From Rhodospirillales bacterium (GTDB lineage Bacteria; Pseudomonadota; Alphaproteobacteria; Micavibrionales; Micavibrionaceae), in contig JACKIQ010000001.1 of the NCBI GenBank assembly GCA_020638365.1, forward strand, positions 124,001 to 188,000: a DNA stretch of 64,000 nucleotides, in the 5' to 3' direction. Below the pieces are notes generated by a model, which saw only the letters and a program-made list of their open reading frames with translations, did not search any database and was not told where the DNA came from. Each line of letters opens with the position of its first letter. Within the stretch, counting starts at the first letter, position 1. Of this stretch, positions 43,173 to 51,791 are shown one piece after another. Made by a program: the position numbers and the translations under genes.

Positions 43173-43636
43173 TCTCGAAAGCCTTTTCTACAAAGCCATG
43201 TTGAAACAAGGATTTCTTCCCCTGCGGGGATGAAGAATATCTGGCCGTATTGATTGGTGAGCCTCCTGCGGAAATCGCAGACATATAATTCGTCCGGCAT
43301 CTCCCACAAATAGAGATGATCGAATTCATCTGTGATCTTCCATATCATATGGTATTCGTTTCCTATTCTTCCAGAAAAGGCCGTACGGATATATTTGGTG
43401 AATGCTCTTTGATTGACTTTTTGCAGATACGAATAATCATCATCGTCACCAAATGTTTTTCCTAACTCCTGCTTTCTGCTTTCTCTGAACGCCGCGTAAG
43501 ACTTTATCAGGTCGTTTTTGTCCAGAATGCATAATTCAAGACTGTATAAATAATCATAGGGTTGATCGCCCATAGACATAGACAAGAAATTCAGCGCGCC
43601 GTTTAGCCAGCTGACCTGTTCTTTCTTTAGTTGCAT
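43169..43636 (-). CDS. Hypothetical protein
   Basis: The 155-residue soluble protein has no signal sequence. It is rich in aromatic residues ([24 protein letters not shown] given in part; [18 protein letters not shown]). The family is not recognised. Its 3' end overlaps the argG stop by 4 bases on the opposite strand. Base use is AT-rich compared with argG, hinting at a different history. The coding call rests on length, plausible protein composition and a gap upstream that can hold a promoter. Confidence 0.55.
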   Translation of the reverse strand: MQLKKEQVSWLNGALNFLSMSMGDQPYDYLYSLELCILDKNDLIKSYAAFRESRKQELGKTFGDDDDYSYLQKVNQRAFTKYIRTAFSGRIGNEYHMIWKITDEFDHLYLWEMPDELYVCDFRRRLTNQYGQIFFIPAGEEILVSTWLCRKGFRD

Positions 43637-43804
43637 TGGGAGTATATGTACCGTACGCGTACAACTTTGTGTGTTTGTGAGGTTGTATTTTAACTGTTTT
43701 TTTATTTCCCTGCAAATCTATGCAGGGCCTAAGTTCCAGTCTTTTTTACTCCGGCTTTTTGAATAAAGAGAGTATAATGATTGTGGAATACAGGAGGTCT
43801 GCCC

Positions 43805-44140
43805 GTGGTGTTGAATTTTAATCCTGCCGGACTTGCCAGTTATAAGGACCTGTTGAACCAGCGGAGCGACGAGCGGTTCCTGCGGATCACGCAGAGGCTT
43901 GCGGTCGAACTGGATATCCTGCGCCGCCGCGATCTTGACGTGGAGCTGGGCCGGGTTTTTTCCGGCGGTCCGAGCGTCACGGCCCCTTCAAAACAGGACG
44001 ATTTTATCGCCCGCAGCATTGAGCGCATTCTCGACATCCGAAAGCGCCTGGGTATCGAGACTCCGGCGGGGCAAAATTCACCGCTGGATGATTTGCTGAA
44101 ACCATCTCCAAAAGGCAGTCTTCTGGATCAGACGTCTTAA
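43805..44140 (+). CDS. Small hypothetical protein
   Basis: The protein has 111 residues from the GTG at 43805, chosen because AGGAGG at 43792-43797 is spaced 7 bases from it; a GTG one codon on is nearly as good, and the upstream TTG at 43781 is not. The protein is basic-helical in the middle (RFLRITQRLAVELDILRRRD) with a Pro/Ser-rich tail. It may be a small structural or regulatory protein. I recognise no family. Confidence 0.6.
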   Translation: MVLNFNPAGLASYKDLLNQRSDERFLRITQRLAVELDILRRRDLDVELGRVFSGGPSVTAPSKQDDFIARSIERILDIRKRLGIETPAGQNSPLDDLLKPSPKGSLLDQTS

Positions 44141-44263
44141 AGACGATGGTGTCATTCCTTCCCAAGATATTTCCAATAAACCGATTAAAGGGTTGAATTA
44201 GAACCCCCTTATCTTTACGCTGCATTGCGAGAACGAATCGAAACATAACAGACAGGATTTGCC

Positions 44264-45232
44264 ATGGATCCCAGTGTGATTTTCGCGACGGTCGGCTTTT
44301 TGCTGGCCGCCTATTCGGTTGTCGGGAACGACGCGGTTCAAACGCTCGGCACTTTTATCGCCTCCAACAGCAAGGTTATCAAGTGGTACTGGCTGTGGCT
44401 GGCCGCCTCTCTTGTCCTGATCTTTACCCTTACCTATAGCTGGGTCATGTTCAACGGCGATATCTCCTATGGCCGTCTTGCAAAAATTCCGCCCGTTGAA
44501 ATCAAGTGGTATCACGCGGCGGCGCCTCTTATCCTTGTTCTGCTTACGCGTACGGGAATTCCGGTTTCTACGACGTTTCTCGTGCTTTCGACCTTCGCGA
44601 GCACGGTTGTGCTTGAAAAAATGCTGGTGAAAAGCGTTATCGGATACGGGTTAGCCGCCGTTATCGCTTACGGACTCTGGATGGTCATTTCGCGCTTCAT
44701 GAACGAAAAATACAACATGGTGAAGAAAGAAAACCGGACGAAGTGGCGCATTCTGCAATGGCTGGCTACCGGGTTTCTCTGGTACAGCTGGCTTACGCAC
44801 GACATGGCGAACATCGCCGTATTCCTGCCGCGGCAATTGCCGTTATGGATGCTGCTGGGGACGCTGACGATTCTCTGCGCTTGGCTGGCGGTTATTTTCC
44901 GGTCAAGCGGAGGTAAAATCCAGAAGATCGTTCTGGAAAAATCCGGTACGCGGTTCATGCGCTCTGCAACAATCATCGACTTCGTTTATGCGCTGATCCT
45001 GCTTTATTTCAAGGAAATGAACTCCATCCCGATGTCCACGACATGGGTATTTGTAGGGCTGCTGACCGGGCGGGAACTTGCGATCGCCACGACATACCGT
45101 GCGCAGTACAAGTTCGGCTATGTCTTCCCGCTGATCGGTAAGGACTTCCTGAAAATGATGATCGGGCTGGCGGTATCCGTCGGTCTGGTGATGACCATCC
45201 ATTACGTCCTGAACCCGATGGAGTTCGAGTAA
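44264..45232 (+). CDS. Divergent PiT-like inorganic phosphate permease
   Basis: The 322-residue membrane protein has about eight helices. Near the start GNDAVQTLGTFIAS, and in the middle THDMANIAVF, recall the repeated GANDVANA signature of PiT transporters. GIPVSTTFLVLS and SIPMSTTWVFVGLLTGRE recall their PVSTTH motif. The two-fold repeat is thus visible, although each motif is altered. PiT proteins import phosphate with a cation. Substrate here is uncertain; sulfate or another anion is possible. It stands alone after a short gap and converges on an oxygenase-like gene. Confidence 0.65.
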   Translation: MDPSVIFATVGFLLAAYSVVGNDAVQTLGTFIASNSKVIKWYWLWLAASLVLIFTLTYSWVMFNGDISYGRLAKIPPVEIKWYHAAAPLILVLLTRTGIPVSTTFLVLSTFASTVVLEKMLVKSVIGYGLAAVIAYGLWMVISRFMNEKYNMVKKENRTKWRILQWLATGFLWYSWLTHDMANIAVFLPRQLPLWMLLGTLTILCAWLAVIFRSSGGKIQKIVLEKSGTRFMRSATIIDFVYALILLYFKEMNSIPMSTTWVFVGLLTGRELAIATTYRAQYKFGYVFPLIGKDFLKMMIGLAVSVGLVMTIHYVLNPMEFE

Positions 45233-45258
45233 GGTCAAACCTTGCTTTTAGGTTAGAT

Positions 45259-45303
45259 TGGCGGCCTGCGCTTCGTCCCAAGGCAGCATCAGGATGGCCG
45301 CCA
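45259..45303. repeat. 8-base inverted repeat between convergent genes
   Basis: TGGCGGCC (45259-45266) and GGCCGCCA (45296-45303) are perfect inverted repeats 29 bases apart, between the stops of the PiT-like gene and the following minus-strand gene. No T-run follows, so it is at best a weak terminator or a transcript-end structure. Confidence 0.3.
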
Positions 45304-45316
45304 GTTAATTCCCCGT

Positions 45317-46264
45317 CTAGAGGTCAAACGCCAGATCGTGGCGCTCTACGAGTCGCTCCTCGGGCCTGCCGTCGGGCTGGCCGATTCCGTGCGAGTGAAT
45401 ACTTGGCATCATTCCTTGTTCGAGCTGTTTTTGCGAAGGTTCGCGGATGACGACCGACGAGCCGGGGGCGATGGTCAGGCACGATATTCCATCATGCAAC
45501 AGATGAGGATGGAAGACCTGCATGCCGTTGCGCATCCCCTCCTGAATTTCGAAGTCCCGCGCATCGAACAGGACCGTACCGCTTCCAAAGCTGACGTGGA
45601 CGATCCTGGCGTCAAAGGTCGGCTCGTCGTCAATATGGCAGTTAATGTATCCGTTCTGCGCATCACTCGCCCCGTAAACCGGGGAGTAAGAGAGCGTGCT
45701 GCGCACCAGATGCGCATCAGCGCTTCTTGCGACATCCGAAACGCAGGACATGTAATATCTTGTCAGATTATTCATATCGGCTTGCAGATGATCATAAATC
45801 GTCAGGTCATAGGATTTTAAGGTGATCGGGCCGTATGAAACGGAGTCCTCAAGGTAGGGGTTTGCGTGCGGATTATCTCCAAATGTCTGATCGAATACTG
45901 ATTTAGGCGTTTCCGGAAATAACTGTAGCTGCCTCATGCGCGTATCCAGATAGCGCCGGACGTCTTGCTCCACCCATGAAGGATCCTGAAGTATTCTGTC
46001 GGGCGTCGTATCAATCTTGATCCGTCTGCCCTGCGAAAGACGCTTAAGGGCATCGCGCGGGACGCTCAGAGCTTCCGTTCCCTCATCCGGTAAAACGACT
46101 ACGCTGTCGATTGCGCCCATACTTCTGATCATATCAAGAGCCGCGGACATGCGTTCGGTGTAGTTTTTTCCTTCCGCGAGAGCAACGTTGGGAAAGAGGT
46201 TAGAGCCATCCGGCTTCACCTCTTCAATCGACGCTACATTTCTGAAGTAGACTTGCGTACGCAC
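45317..46264 (-). CDS. Protein of unknown function with H-x-D...H...R oxygenase-like C-terminus
   Basis: The protein has 315 residues from a GTG start. The N-terminal half (1-190) is unfamiliar. The C-terminal part has INCHIDDEPTFDARIVHV (His210, Asp212), a run of short strands (GSGTVLFDARDF), then SSVVIREP and IHSHGIGQ (His290/292) followed by an Arg-rich end. This is the ligand order of cupin or 2-oxoglutarate/Fe(II) oxygenases. No exact family is recognised. It recalls, in layout only, the DUF1826-like protein at 4 kb. It reads convergent to the PiT-like gene. Confidence 0.5.
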   Translation of the reverse strand: MRTQVYFRNVASIEEVKPDGSNLFPNVALAEGKNYTERMSAALDMIRSMGAIDSVVVLPDEGTEALSVPRDALKRLSQGRRIKIDTTPDRILQDPSWVEQDVRRYLDTRMRQLQLFPETPKSVFDQTFGDNPHANPYLEDSVSYGPITLKSYDLTIYDHLQADMNNLTRYYMSCVSDVARSADAHLVRSTLSYSPVYGASDAQNGYINCHIDDEPTFDARIVHVSFGSGTVLFDARDFEIQEGMRNGMQVFHPHLLHDGISCLTIAPGSSVVIREPSQKQLEQGMMPSIHSHGIGQPDGRPEERLVERHDLAFDL

Positions 46265-46407
46265 CCGTTAACCCCTGACTCCCCAAGATTCCTTGTTTGC
46301 TTGATATTATGGAACCTAAAAGAAGATGTTACTGGATTTTTTGATTTATTATCAATAAGTTTCTTTAAGTTCGGGCAGTTTTGCCGTATCCATGATAAAA
46401 GACAGGC

Positions 46408-47733
46408 ATGGCCATGAAAAAGAAAAAATCCAGTAAATCCAATACGATGTGGGGCGGACGGTTCGAAGACAAGCCCGCGGACATCATGGAACAGATCAAC
46501 GCCTCTATCGGGGTCGATCAGCGTTTATGGCGGCAGGACATCAAAGGGTCCATCGCGCACTGCCAGATGCTGGCCAAGCAGAAGATTCTGTCCAAAAAGG
46601 ACTCCGAGGCGATCATCTTGGGGCTGGAGCAGGTTGCGCAAGAAATTGAGACCGGGACATTCGTCTTTAAAACAGAGCTTGAAGATATTCATATGAATAT
46701 CGAATCGCGCCTAAAGGAGATTATCGGCGAGCCTGCGGGCAAGCTGCACACGGCGCGGTCGCGCAACGATCAGGTGGCCACCGATTTCCGGCTGTGGGTG
46801 CGGGATGCGATCGACGAGATCACCCATCTGATCGAGGATCTGCAGGAGACGCTGGACGATCTGCGGGACAAGCACGCGCACGACCCCATGCCGGGCTTTA
46901 CGCATCTGCAGGCCGCGCAGCCCGTAACGCTCGGTATGCATCTGAGCGCGTATAGCTGCATGCTGAACCGGGATAAGCTGCGGTTTCTGGATTGCCGCAC
47001 GCGTTTGAACAAGTCGCCGCTCGGCTCTGCGGCGCTGGCGGGCACCCCCTACCCGATCGACCGGAATTTCACGGCGGAAACGCTTGGTTTCGACCGCCCG
47101 ACCCATAACACGATGGACGGCGTTTCGGCGCGGGATTTTGCGGCGGAGTTTTTATTCTGCTGCGCGCAGACGGGCATACACCTTTCGCGGCTGGCCGAAG
47201 AAATTATCCTGTGGTCCACGACGCAGTTCGGGTTCGTACGGCTTTCAGATTCGTGGAGCACGGGCAGTTCGATCATGCCGCAGAAGAAAAACCCGGACGC
47301 GGCGGAGCTGATCCGCGGGAAAACCGGGCGGCTGAACGGGAACCTGATCAACATGCTGACCGTGCAGAAAGCCTTGCCGCTGGCCTATAACAAGGATCTG
47401 CAGGAGGACAAGGAGCCGGTTTTCGACTCCTATGACACTATTTCCCTTGGTTTGAAGGCGATGCGCGGGATGCTGGAAAGCGCGATCTTTAATACCGAAC
47501 GGATGCTGGAAGCCGCCGAAGACGGCTATACTACGGCGACGCGTCTGGCCGACTGGCTGGTCATGGAGCTTGGGATCGCGTTCCGAGATGCGCACCATAT
47601 CACGGGCACAATCGTCAAAATGGCGGAAAAGAAGGGCTGCAAGCTGCATGAACTGGCGCTGTCCGACATGCGGTCGGTTGAAGGCCGGATTTCGGATGAC
47701 GTATTTCGTGTGCTCCGGGTTAAAAAGGACTAA
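46408..47733 (+). CDS. argH: Argininosuccinate lyase
   Basis: The 441-residue fumarase-superfamily enzyme begins [21 protein letters not shown], the usual ArgH opening. The catalytic-loop signature [11 protein letters not shown] is present, as are [16 protein letters not shown] and [10 protein letters not shown]. It splits argininosuccinate into arginine and fumarate, completing the pathway from argC to argG upstream. It is set apart from argG by about 3.2 kb and has its own upstream region. Confidence 0.96.
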   Translation: MAMKKKKSSKSNTMWGGRFEDKPADIMEQINASIGVDQRLWRQDIKGSIAHCQMLAKQKILSKKDSEAIILGLEQVAQEIETGTFVFKTELEDIHMNIESRLKEIIGEPAGKLHTARSRNDQVATDFRLWVRDAIDEITHLIEDLQETLDDLRDKHAHDPMPGFTHLQAAQPVTLGMHLSAYSCMLNRDKLRFLDCRTRLNKSPLGSAALAGTPYPIDRNFTAETLGFDRPTHNTMDGVSARDFAAEFLFCCAQTGIHLSRLAEEIILWSTTQFGFVRLSDSWSTGSSIMPQKKNPDAAELIRGKTGRLNGNLINMLTVQKALPLAYNKDLQEDKEPVFDSYDTISLGLKAMRGMLESAIFNTERMLEAAEDGYTTATRLADWLVMELGIAFRDAHHITGTIVKMAEKKGCKLHELALSDMRSVEGRISDDVFRVLRVKKD

Positions 47734-47744
47734 AATTCCGGCTT

Positions 47745-48512
47745 ATGAGTAACAGACGTCAGATTTCCGATATCGAAGCGGCCAGAGACGTGGCCGCGAA
47801 TATCCGCACCGTTTCCCTGAGTCTGGATGAGGGACGGACCTCTTTTCTTGACGATTACGATTTTAATGTCGACGCCTCATATGATTCATTCATATCCCTG
47901 CTTATGGAGGCCGGCATTGCCGATGACGACGCGTGGGACGGGCCTCCCTCGGATGCTCTTCGTACAGCGGCAAACCCCGTTCTTGCCGACCTGAACATGA
48001 CGATCGACGATGTTTATGCTCATGCCGTAAAGGGCCGACGTTTTTTTGCCCAGACGGTTTGGGAGAGAATGAGAAAGGCACCGGATGTTCCCGCCGAAGC
48101 TTCGAGGGACTACAATAATTTTCATTATTCTCTGGAGTTTCTGGGCGTGCCTTCCGGATCTGAGGAGATGTGCGCCCTGCTCGGCACGAATATGCCGGAA
48201 TTCAAGCGTGTCGACAGAAATTTCGCACTGGCCAGCGCTTTTGAGCTTTTTGCGGACCATCAGATCCTCATGCAGCAACTGTCAGCAAGAATTCAACTCA
48301 AGTACGCTGACCAAGGGTTGGCCGGGCGTTTTCGCGCGTCCGAGGAATTTCTTGATCGCTATGAAAAGGGGATGCGACAGGTAAACGAGGATATCCTTCG
48401 GATCATGGAGAAATCCGGGTTGAACCAGCAGGACGTGTCTTTTTACGTCAGTGCGCGTATAGAATCGCAGTCCGCCACAGAGGCTCCGGCCGGTCCCAAA
48501 GCCCTTCACTGA
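47745..48512 (+). CDS. Hypothetical soluble protein
   Basis: The 255-residue protein, 11 bases after argH, is probably cotranscribed. It is largely helical and acidic at the N-terminus (ISDIEAARDVAANIRTVSL), with no signal or membrane segment and no motif I recognise. The end (SATEAPAGPKALH) is loose. The close spacing to argH could mean read-through rather than a shared role. Confidence 0.6.
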   Translation: MSNRRQISDIEAARDVAANIRTVSLSLDEGRTSFLDDYDFNVDASYDSFISLLMEAGIADDDAWDGPPSDALRTAANPVLADLNMTIDDVYAHAVKGRRFFAQTVWERMRKAPDVPAEASRDYNNFHYSLEFLGVPSGSEEMCALLGTNMPEFKRVDRNFALASAFELFADHQILMQQLSARIQLKYADQGLAGRFRASEEFLDRYEKGMRQVNEDILRIMEKSGLNQQDVSFYVSARIESQSATEAPAGPKALH

Positions 48513-48674
48513 GCTTCTGTTGTGACTCCCAGATCATAGGAAAGCGTATTGATCCCTTCCGTCGCGCGCGCCTTTCAGCCAGAACCTCCCTTGCTTAAGG
48601 TTAAGTTTTTCTCTCCTGCGGATTGCAAGCGGTTTGTCCTTTGTTTTTAAGCGTTTTTATCCTAAACCTGAGAG

Positions 48675-50291
48675 ATGAACGAGACTCTTCTGGACATCAA
48701 AAAGCTTTCCGTTGATTTCAAAGTCCCCAAAGGGATTTTTTCCGCCGTGAAGGGAGTCAGTTTCAGTATCGCCAAGGGAGAAACCGTTGCCGTGGTCGGG
48801 GAATCGGGTTCCGGAAAGTCCGTGACTGCGCTTTCGGTCATGCGCCTTTTGTCCAGCAACGCCGTGCAAAGCGCAGATACACAGATTTTCTTCGAGGGAC
48901 AGAACCTTCTGGACGTTCCAGAACGCAAGATGTGCGAAATACGCGGGCGGCGGATCGGCATGATCTTTCAGGAACCCTTGACGGCGCTCAACCCCCTGCA
49001 CACGATCGAGCGGCAGGTCGGGGAGGTTTTGCGCGTTCATCAGGGGATGAAAAGTGCGCTAAGCAAAGTGCGCGTTCTGGAACTGATGGACCTTGTGGGT
49101 CTTTCAAACATGAAGGACCGGCTTGGCGCTTATCCTCACCAGCTTTCAGGAGGGCAGCGCCAGCGTGTCATGATCGCGATGGCGCTCGCGAACAATCCGT
49201 CCCTGCTTATCGCAGACGAACCGACGACGGCACTGGACGTGACTATACAGGCCCAAATTCTGGAGCTTCTGGAAAGGTTGCAGCGTGAGCTGGGCATGGC
49301 GCTTCTGCTGATTTCGCATGACCTGTCCGTAGTCAGAAAAATGGCGGATAAAATCTGCGTGATGAAAAACGGAGAACTGGTCGAGGAAAAGCCGACCGAG
49401 CGGTTATTCGAAAAGCCCGATCATCCTTACACAAAGAAGCTCTTAGCCGCTCAGCCCGCCGGGAGAGTCAAACCCGCCGATCCGGAAGCGCCGTTTATTC
49501 TTGAGGGAGAAAACATCAAGGTTTATTTCCCGCGCACCCGGAATTTTTTCGGCAAGCCCCTTGACTTCGTCAAGGCTGTCGATGATGTGGACCTGCACGT
49601 TCGCCGCGGGCATACGCTGGGTGTTGTCGGGGAGTCGGGATCGGGAAAGACGACGCTTGCTCTGGCGCTGATCCGGATGCTGCCGAGCACCGGAACGATC
49701 GTTTTTACCGGGCAGAATATCTCTTCGCTTTCCCGCAAACAGATTCGCCCGCTGCGATCGAAAATGCAGATTGTCTTTCAGGATCCCTTCGGCTCCCTTT
49801 CCCCGCGCATGAGTGTGGCGCAGATTATCAACGAGGGGCTGGCTCTTCATAAAGGCGGCCTTACGGCTGCGGAGCGGGACACGCTGGTCGTGGGGGCGCT
49901 TAAAGACGTCCATATGGACCCGGAAACGCGCCACCGCTACCCGCATGAGTTTTCCGGAGGGCAGAGGCAACGTATTTCCATTGCCCGCGCCCTAGTGCTG
50001 GAGCCGGATTTGGTGGTTCTGGACGAGCCCACCTCGGCTCTGGATGTTTCCGTACAAGCGGAAATCGTCGATCTTTTGCGGGAGTTGCAGCAAAAACGCG
50101 GCCTGTCCTACCTGTTTATCAGCCATGACCTGCGCGTCGTGCGGGCGATGTGCCACGAAGTTCTTGTCATGAAAGACGGAAAAATCGTTGAATCAGGTAC
50201 GATAGAGCGTATTTTTGACAAGCCCCGGGAAAATTATACCAAAACCCTGATCGACGCGGCGTTAAACCTCAAGACCCGCGAAACGGCCTAG
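48675..50291 (+). CDS. yejF: Peptide ABC transporter ATP-binding protein YejF (two ABC domains)
   Basis: The 538 residues hold two full nucleotide-binding domains. The first has GESGSGKS (residues 42-49), [15 protein letters not shown] and [12 protein letters not shown]. The second has [27 protein letters not shown] and [12 protein letters not shown]. Each is followed by the C-terminal oligopeptide-type extension ([12 protein letters not shown] and [12 protein letters not shown]). It would power YejB/YejE. It lies over 14 kb from yejE, so the importer is assembled from separate transcripts. Confidence 0.92.
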   Translation: MNETLLDIKKLSVDFKVPKGIFSAVKGVSFSIAKGETVAVVGESGSGKSVTALSVMRLLSSNAVQSADTQIFFEGQNLLDVPERKMCEIRGRRIGMIFQEPLTALNPLHTIERQVGEVLRVHQGMKSALSKVRVLELMDLVGLSNMKDRLGAYPHQLSGGQRQRVMIAMALANNPSLLIADEPTTALDVTIQAQILELLERLQRELGMALLLISHDLSVVRKMADKICVMKNGELVEEKPTERLFEKPDHPYTKKLLAAQPAGRVKPADPEAPFILEGENIKVYFPRTRNFFGKPLDFVKAVDDVDLHVRRGHTLGVVGESGSGKTTLALALIRMLPSTGTIVFTGQNISSLSRKQIRPLRSKMQIVFQDPFGSLSPRMSVAQIINEGLALHKGGLTAAERDTLVVGALKDVHMDPETRHRYPHEFSGGQRQRISIARALVLEPDLVVLDEPTSALDVSVQAEIVDLLRELQQKRGLSYLFISHDLRVVRAMCHEVLVMKDGKIVESGTIERIFDKPRENYTKTLIDAALNLKTRETA

Positions 50292-51128
50292 TCAGGTTCT
50301 CGCAGGTACCAAAGCCGCAGCCATTTCGGGATCCTGCGCTTTTATTTCATCCTTAAAAGGACGCCAGTTTTCATGAGGCGTACTCAGGCGGTCACCCAGA
50401 ATTGTCCAGATGTCCAGATTCACGATCATCCCGCAATGGCTGCCCACGACTTCTATGTTCTCGGCCCTGTGCTCTCCCGCATCTCCCCAAGGATTTACCG
50501 CTGCATCCGGCGCGATTACTCCGTCCGAAAATGAATAAATCGAAGTTACTGCCGCATGGGGACGGCCTCCGGACATATGTTCGGCTAACTCTCCGACAAG
50601 ATTGTCATCGTTTGGATTCAGAAACTCATAAGCCCCGTAAATAAGGCGGTTTGTTCCGCCCTTGCGCTGCGCATCGCCGAAAGGACTACCCATCGTGATG
50701 AGCCGCTCGACAAGATCAGGATGCCGGTAGCTCAGAAGCAAGCCCTGAATACCGCCCAGGCTGTGCCCGATAATCGAAACTTTTCTTCCGGCATTCCGCT
50801 CCGCTATTTCTTCCAGACGGCTTTCCATGCGATCAAGAAGGTGTCCCCGGACGCCCAGATTAAACCCTATATCCGGATCATAGCTGTCATGCCCCAAGCC
50901 GTCGAGATGACGGCGCATGGTCCAGGTGGTGAAATCGTGCAGCCCGAACCCCTGTATGACCAAAACTGGTGCGCCTTGCCCTTCCGGTTGTTCATTTTTT
51001 CCAAAAACCACGGACGGCAATGTGTTAAAGGCCACAGAGCGAAAAAACTCCATCCCTGTCCGCACGCCTTCGGTTGCGCCATGGAGCACGTCAGGGCCAC
51101 CTATTTTGTCCGGCTTTTTTCCTGTCAA
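50292..51128 (-). CDS. Alpha/beta hydrolase (lipase-like)
   Basis: The protein has 278 residues from a TTG at 51128; an internal ATG at 51053 is the alternative. After PVLVIQGFG (oxyanion strand), the nucleophile elbow is IIGHSLGGIQGL (GxSxG). SFSDGVIAPD supplies the acid, and VGSHCGMIVN the His. The triad is complete. It may be a lipase or esterase acting on lipids in the cytoplasm, since no signal peptide is seen. It meets yejF tail to tail with no gap. Confidence 0.75.
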   Translation of the reverse strand: MTGKKPDKIGGPDVLHGATEGVRTGMEFFRSVAFNTLPSVVFGKNEQPEGQGAPVLVIQGFGLHDFTTWTMRRHLDGLGHDSYDPDIGFNLGVRGHLLDRMESRLEEIAERNAGRKVSIIGHSLGGIQGLLLSYRHPDLVERLITMGSPFGDAQRKGGTNRLIYGAYEFLNPNDDNLVGELAEHMSGGRPHAAVTSIYSFSDGVIAPDAAVNPWGDAGEHRAENIEVVGSHCGMIVNLDIWTILGDRLSTPHENWRPFKDEIKAQDPEMAAALVPART

Positions 51129-51137
51129 TCTTTACCC

Positions 51138-51170
51138 CCTCAAAAACGGTCTTTTTGCCGTTTTTGGAGG
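51138..51170. terminator. Terminator-like hairpin AAAAACGG / CCGTTTTT upstream of both rpsU and the hydrolase gene
   Basis: CCTCAAAAACGG (51138-51149) and CCGTTTTTGGAGG (51158-51170) pair with one extra G, loop TCTTTTTG. The A-run and T-run flanking an ACGG/CCGT stem give a bidirectional terminator form. Both neighbouring genes read away from it, so neither ends here. Confidence 0.45.
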
Positions 51171-51388
51171 AATATCGTACAATTATTGTAGATGTTTATG
51201 CTATCAGATTGTTTTTTGCAGCGCGAAAGGCGTGCTAAAAAGGTGGTCTGCGCGTAAAGTTTTTTCTTTTTTTTTGAATGCCAAGATGTTAAGACACTGC
51301 AATCTGGTAAGGGTTCAGTTAGATACAGCGTTCATTCTATTGTCTATTTGTCCACTAAGGACCTGAAAACAAACGATTTAAAGGAGCG

Positions 51389-51421
51389 ATGACCTTTGGT
51401 AAGTGTAAGTGTAAAGGATAA
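51389..51421 (+). other. Ten-codon open frame overlapping the rpsU start
   Basis: ATG at 51389, just 3 bases after AAGGAG, reads [10 protein letters not shown] then stop (ending at 51421). It overlaps the rpsU TTG start out of frame. It may be chance, or it may compete with rpsU initiation. Confidence 0.25.
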
Positions 51422-51602
51422 CAACGTCGATCAGGCGCTGCGCGTTCTGAAGAAGAAAATGCAACGTGAGGGCCTTTTCCGTGAGATGAAGCTTCGCAGA
51501 AACTATGAAAAACCCTCAGAAAAGAAGGCCCGGGAAAAAGCCGAGGCCGTGCGCCGTTTCCGCAAAATGGAACGGAAAAAACGTGACCGCGACGGGTATT
51601 AA
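51396..51602 (+). CDS. rpsU: Small ribosomal subunit protein S21
   Basis: The 68-residue basic protein has the S21 core [19 protein letters not shown] then [21 protein letters not shown]21 helps the 30S subunit base-pair with the Shine-Dalgarno. No ATG fits; the start is a TTG 9 bases after AAGGAG. An ATG between them (51389) opens a ten-codon out-of-frame ORF. It is a single-gene unit with its own terminator. Confidence 0.93.
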   Translation: MVSVSVKDNNVDQALRVLKKKMQREGLFREMKLRRNYEKPSEKKAREKAEAVRRFRKMERKKRDRDGY

Positions 51603-51634
51603 GTTCTTTCGTCACATTGTCATACTCTTAACTT

Positions 51635-51664
51635 AAACCGCCGAAGCCCTGTTTTGGCGGTTTT
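51635..51664 (+). terminator. Intrinsic terminator of rpsU
   Basis: AAACCGCC (51635-51642) pairs with GGCGGTTT (51656-51663) around a 13-base loop and continues into a short T-run. It lies 33 bases after the rpsU stop. Confidence 0.75.
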
Positions 51665-51791
51665 ATTATGATTTTGAAAATTTCTTCCGAAAGACATTCC
51701 GCTTTTGGTACAAAGATTGTAATTTACATTATAGACGTGTAAATAACTGTATTGTCTCAGTTTTAGGTTTAGAATCAGCAGAGGATGCGGC

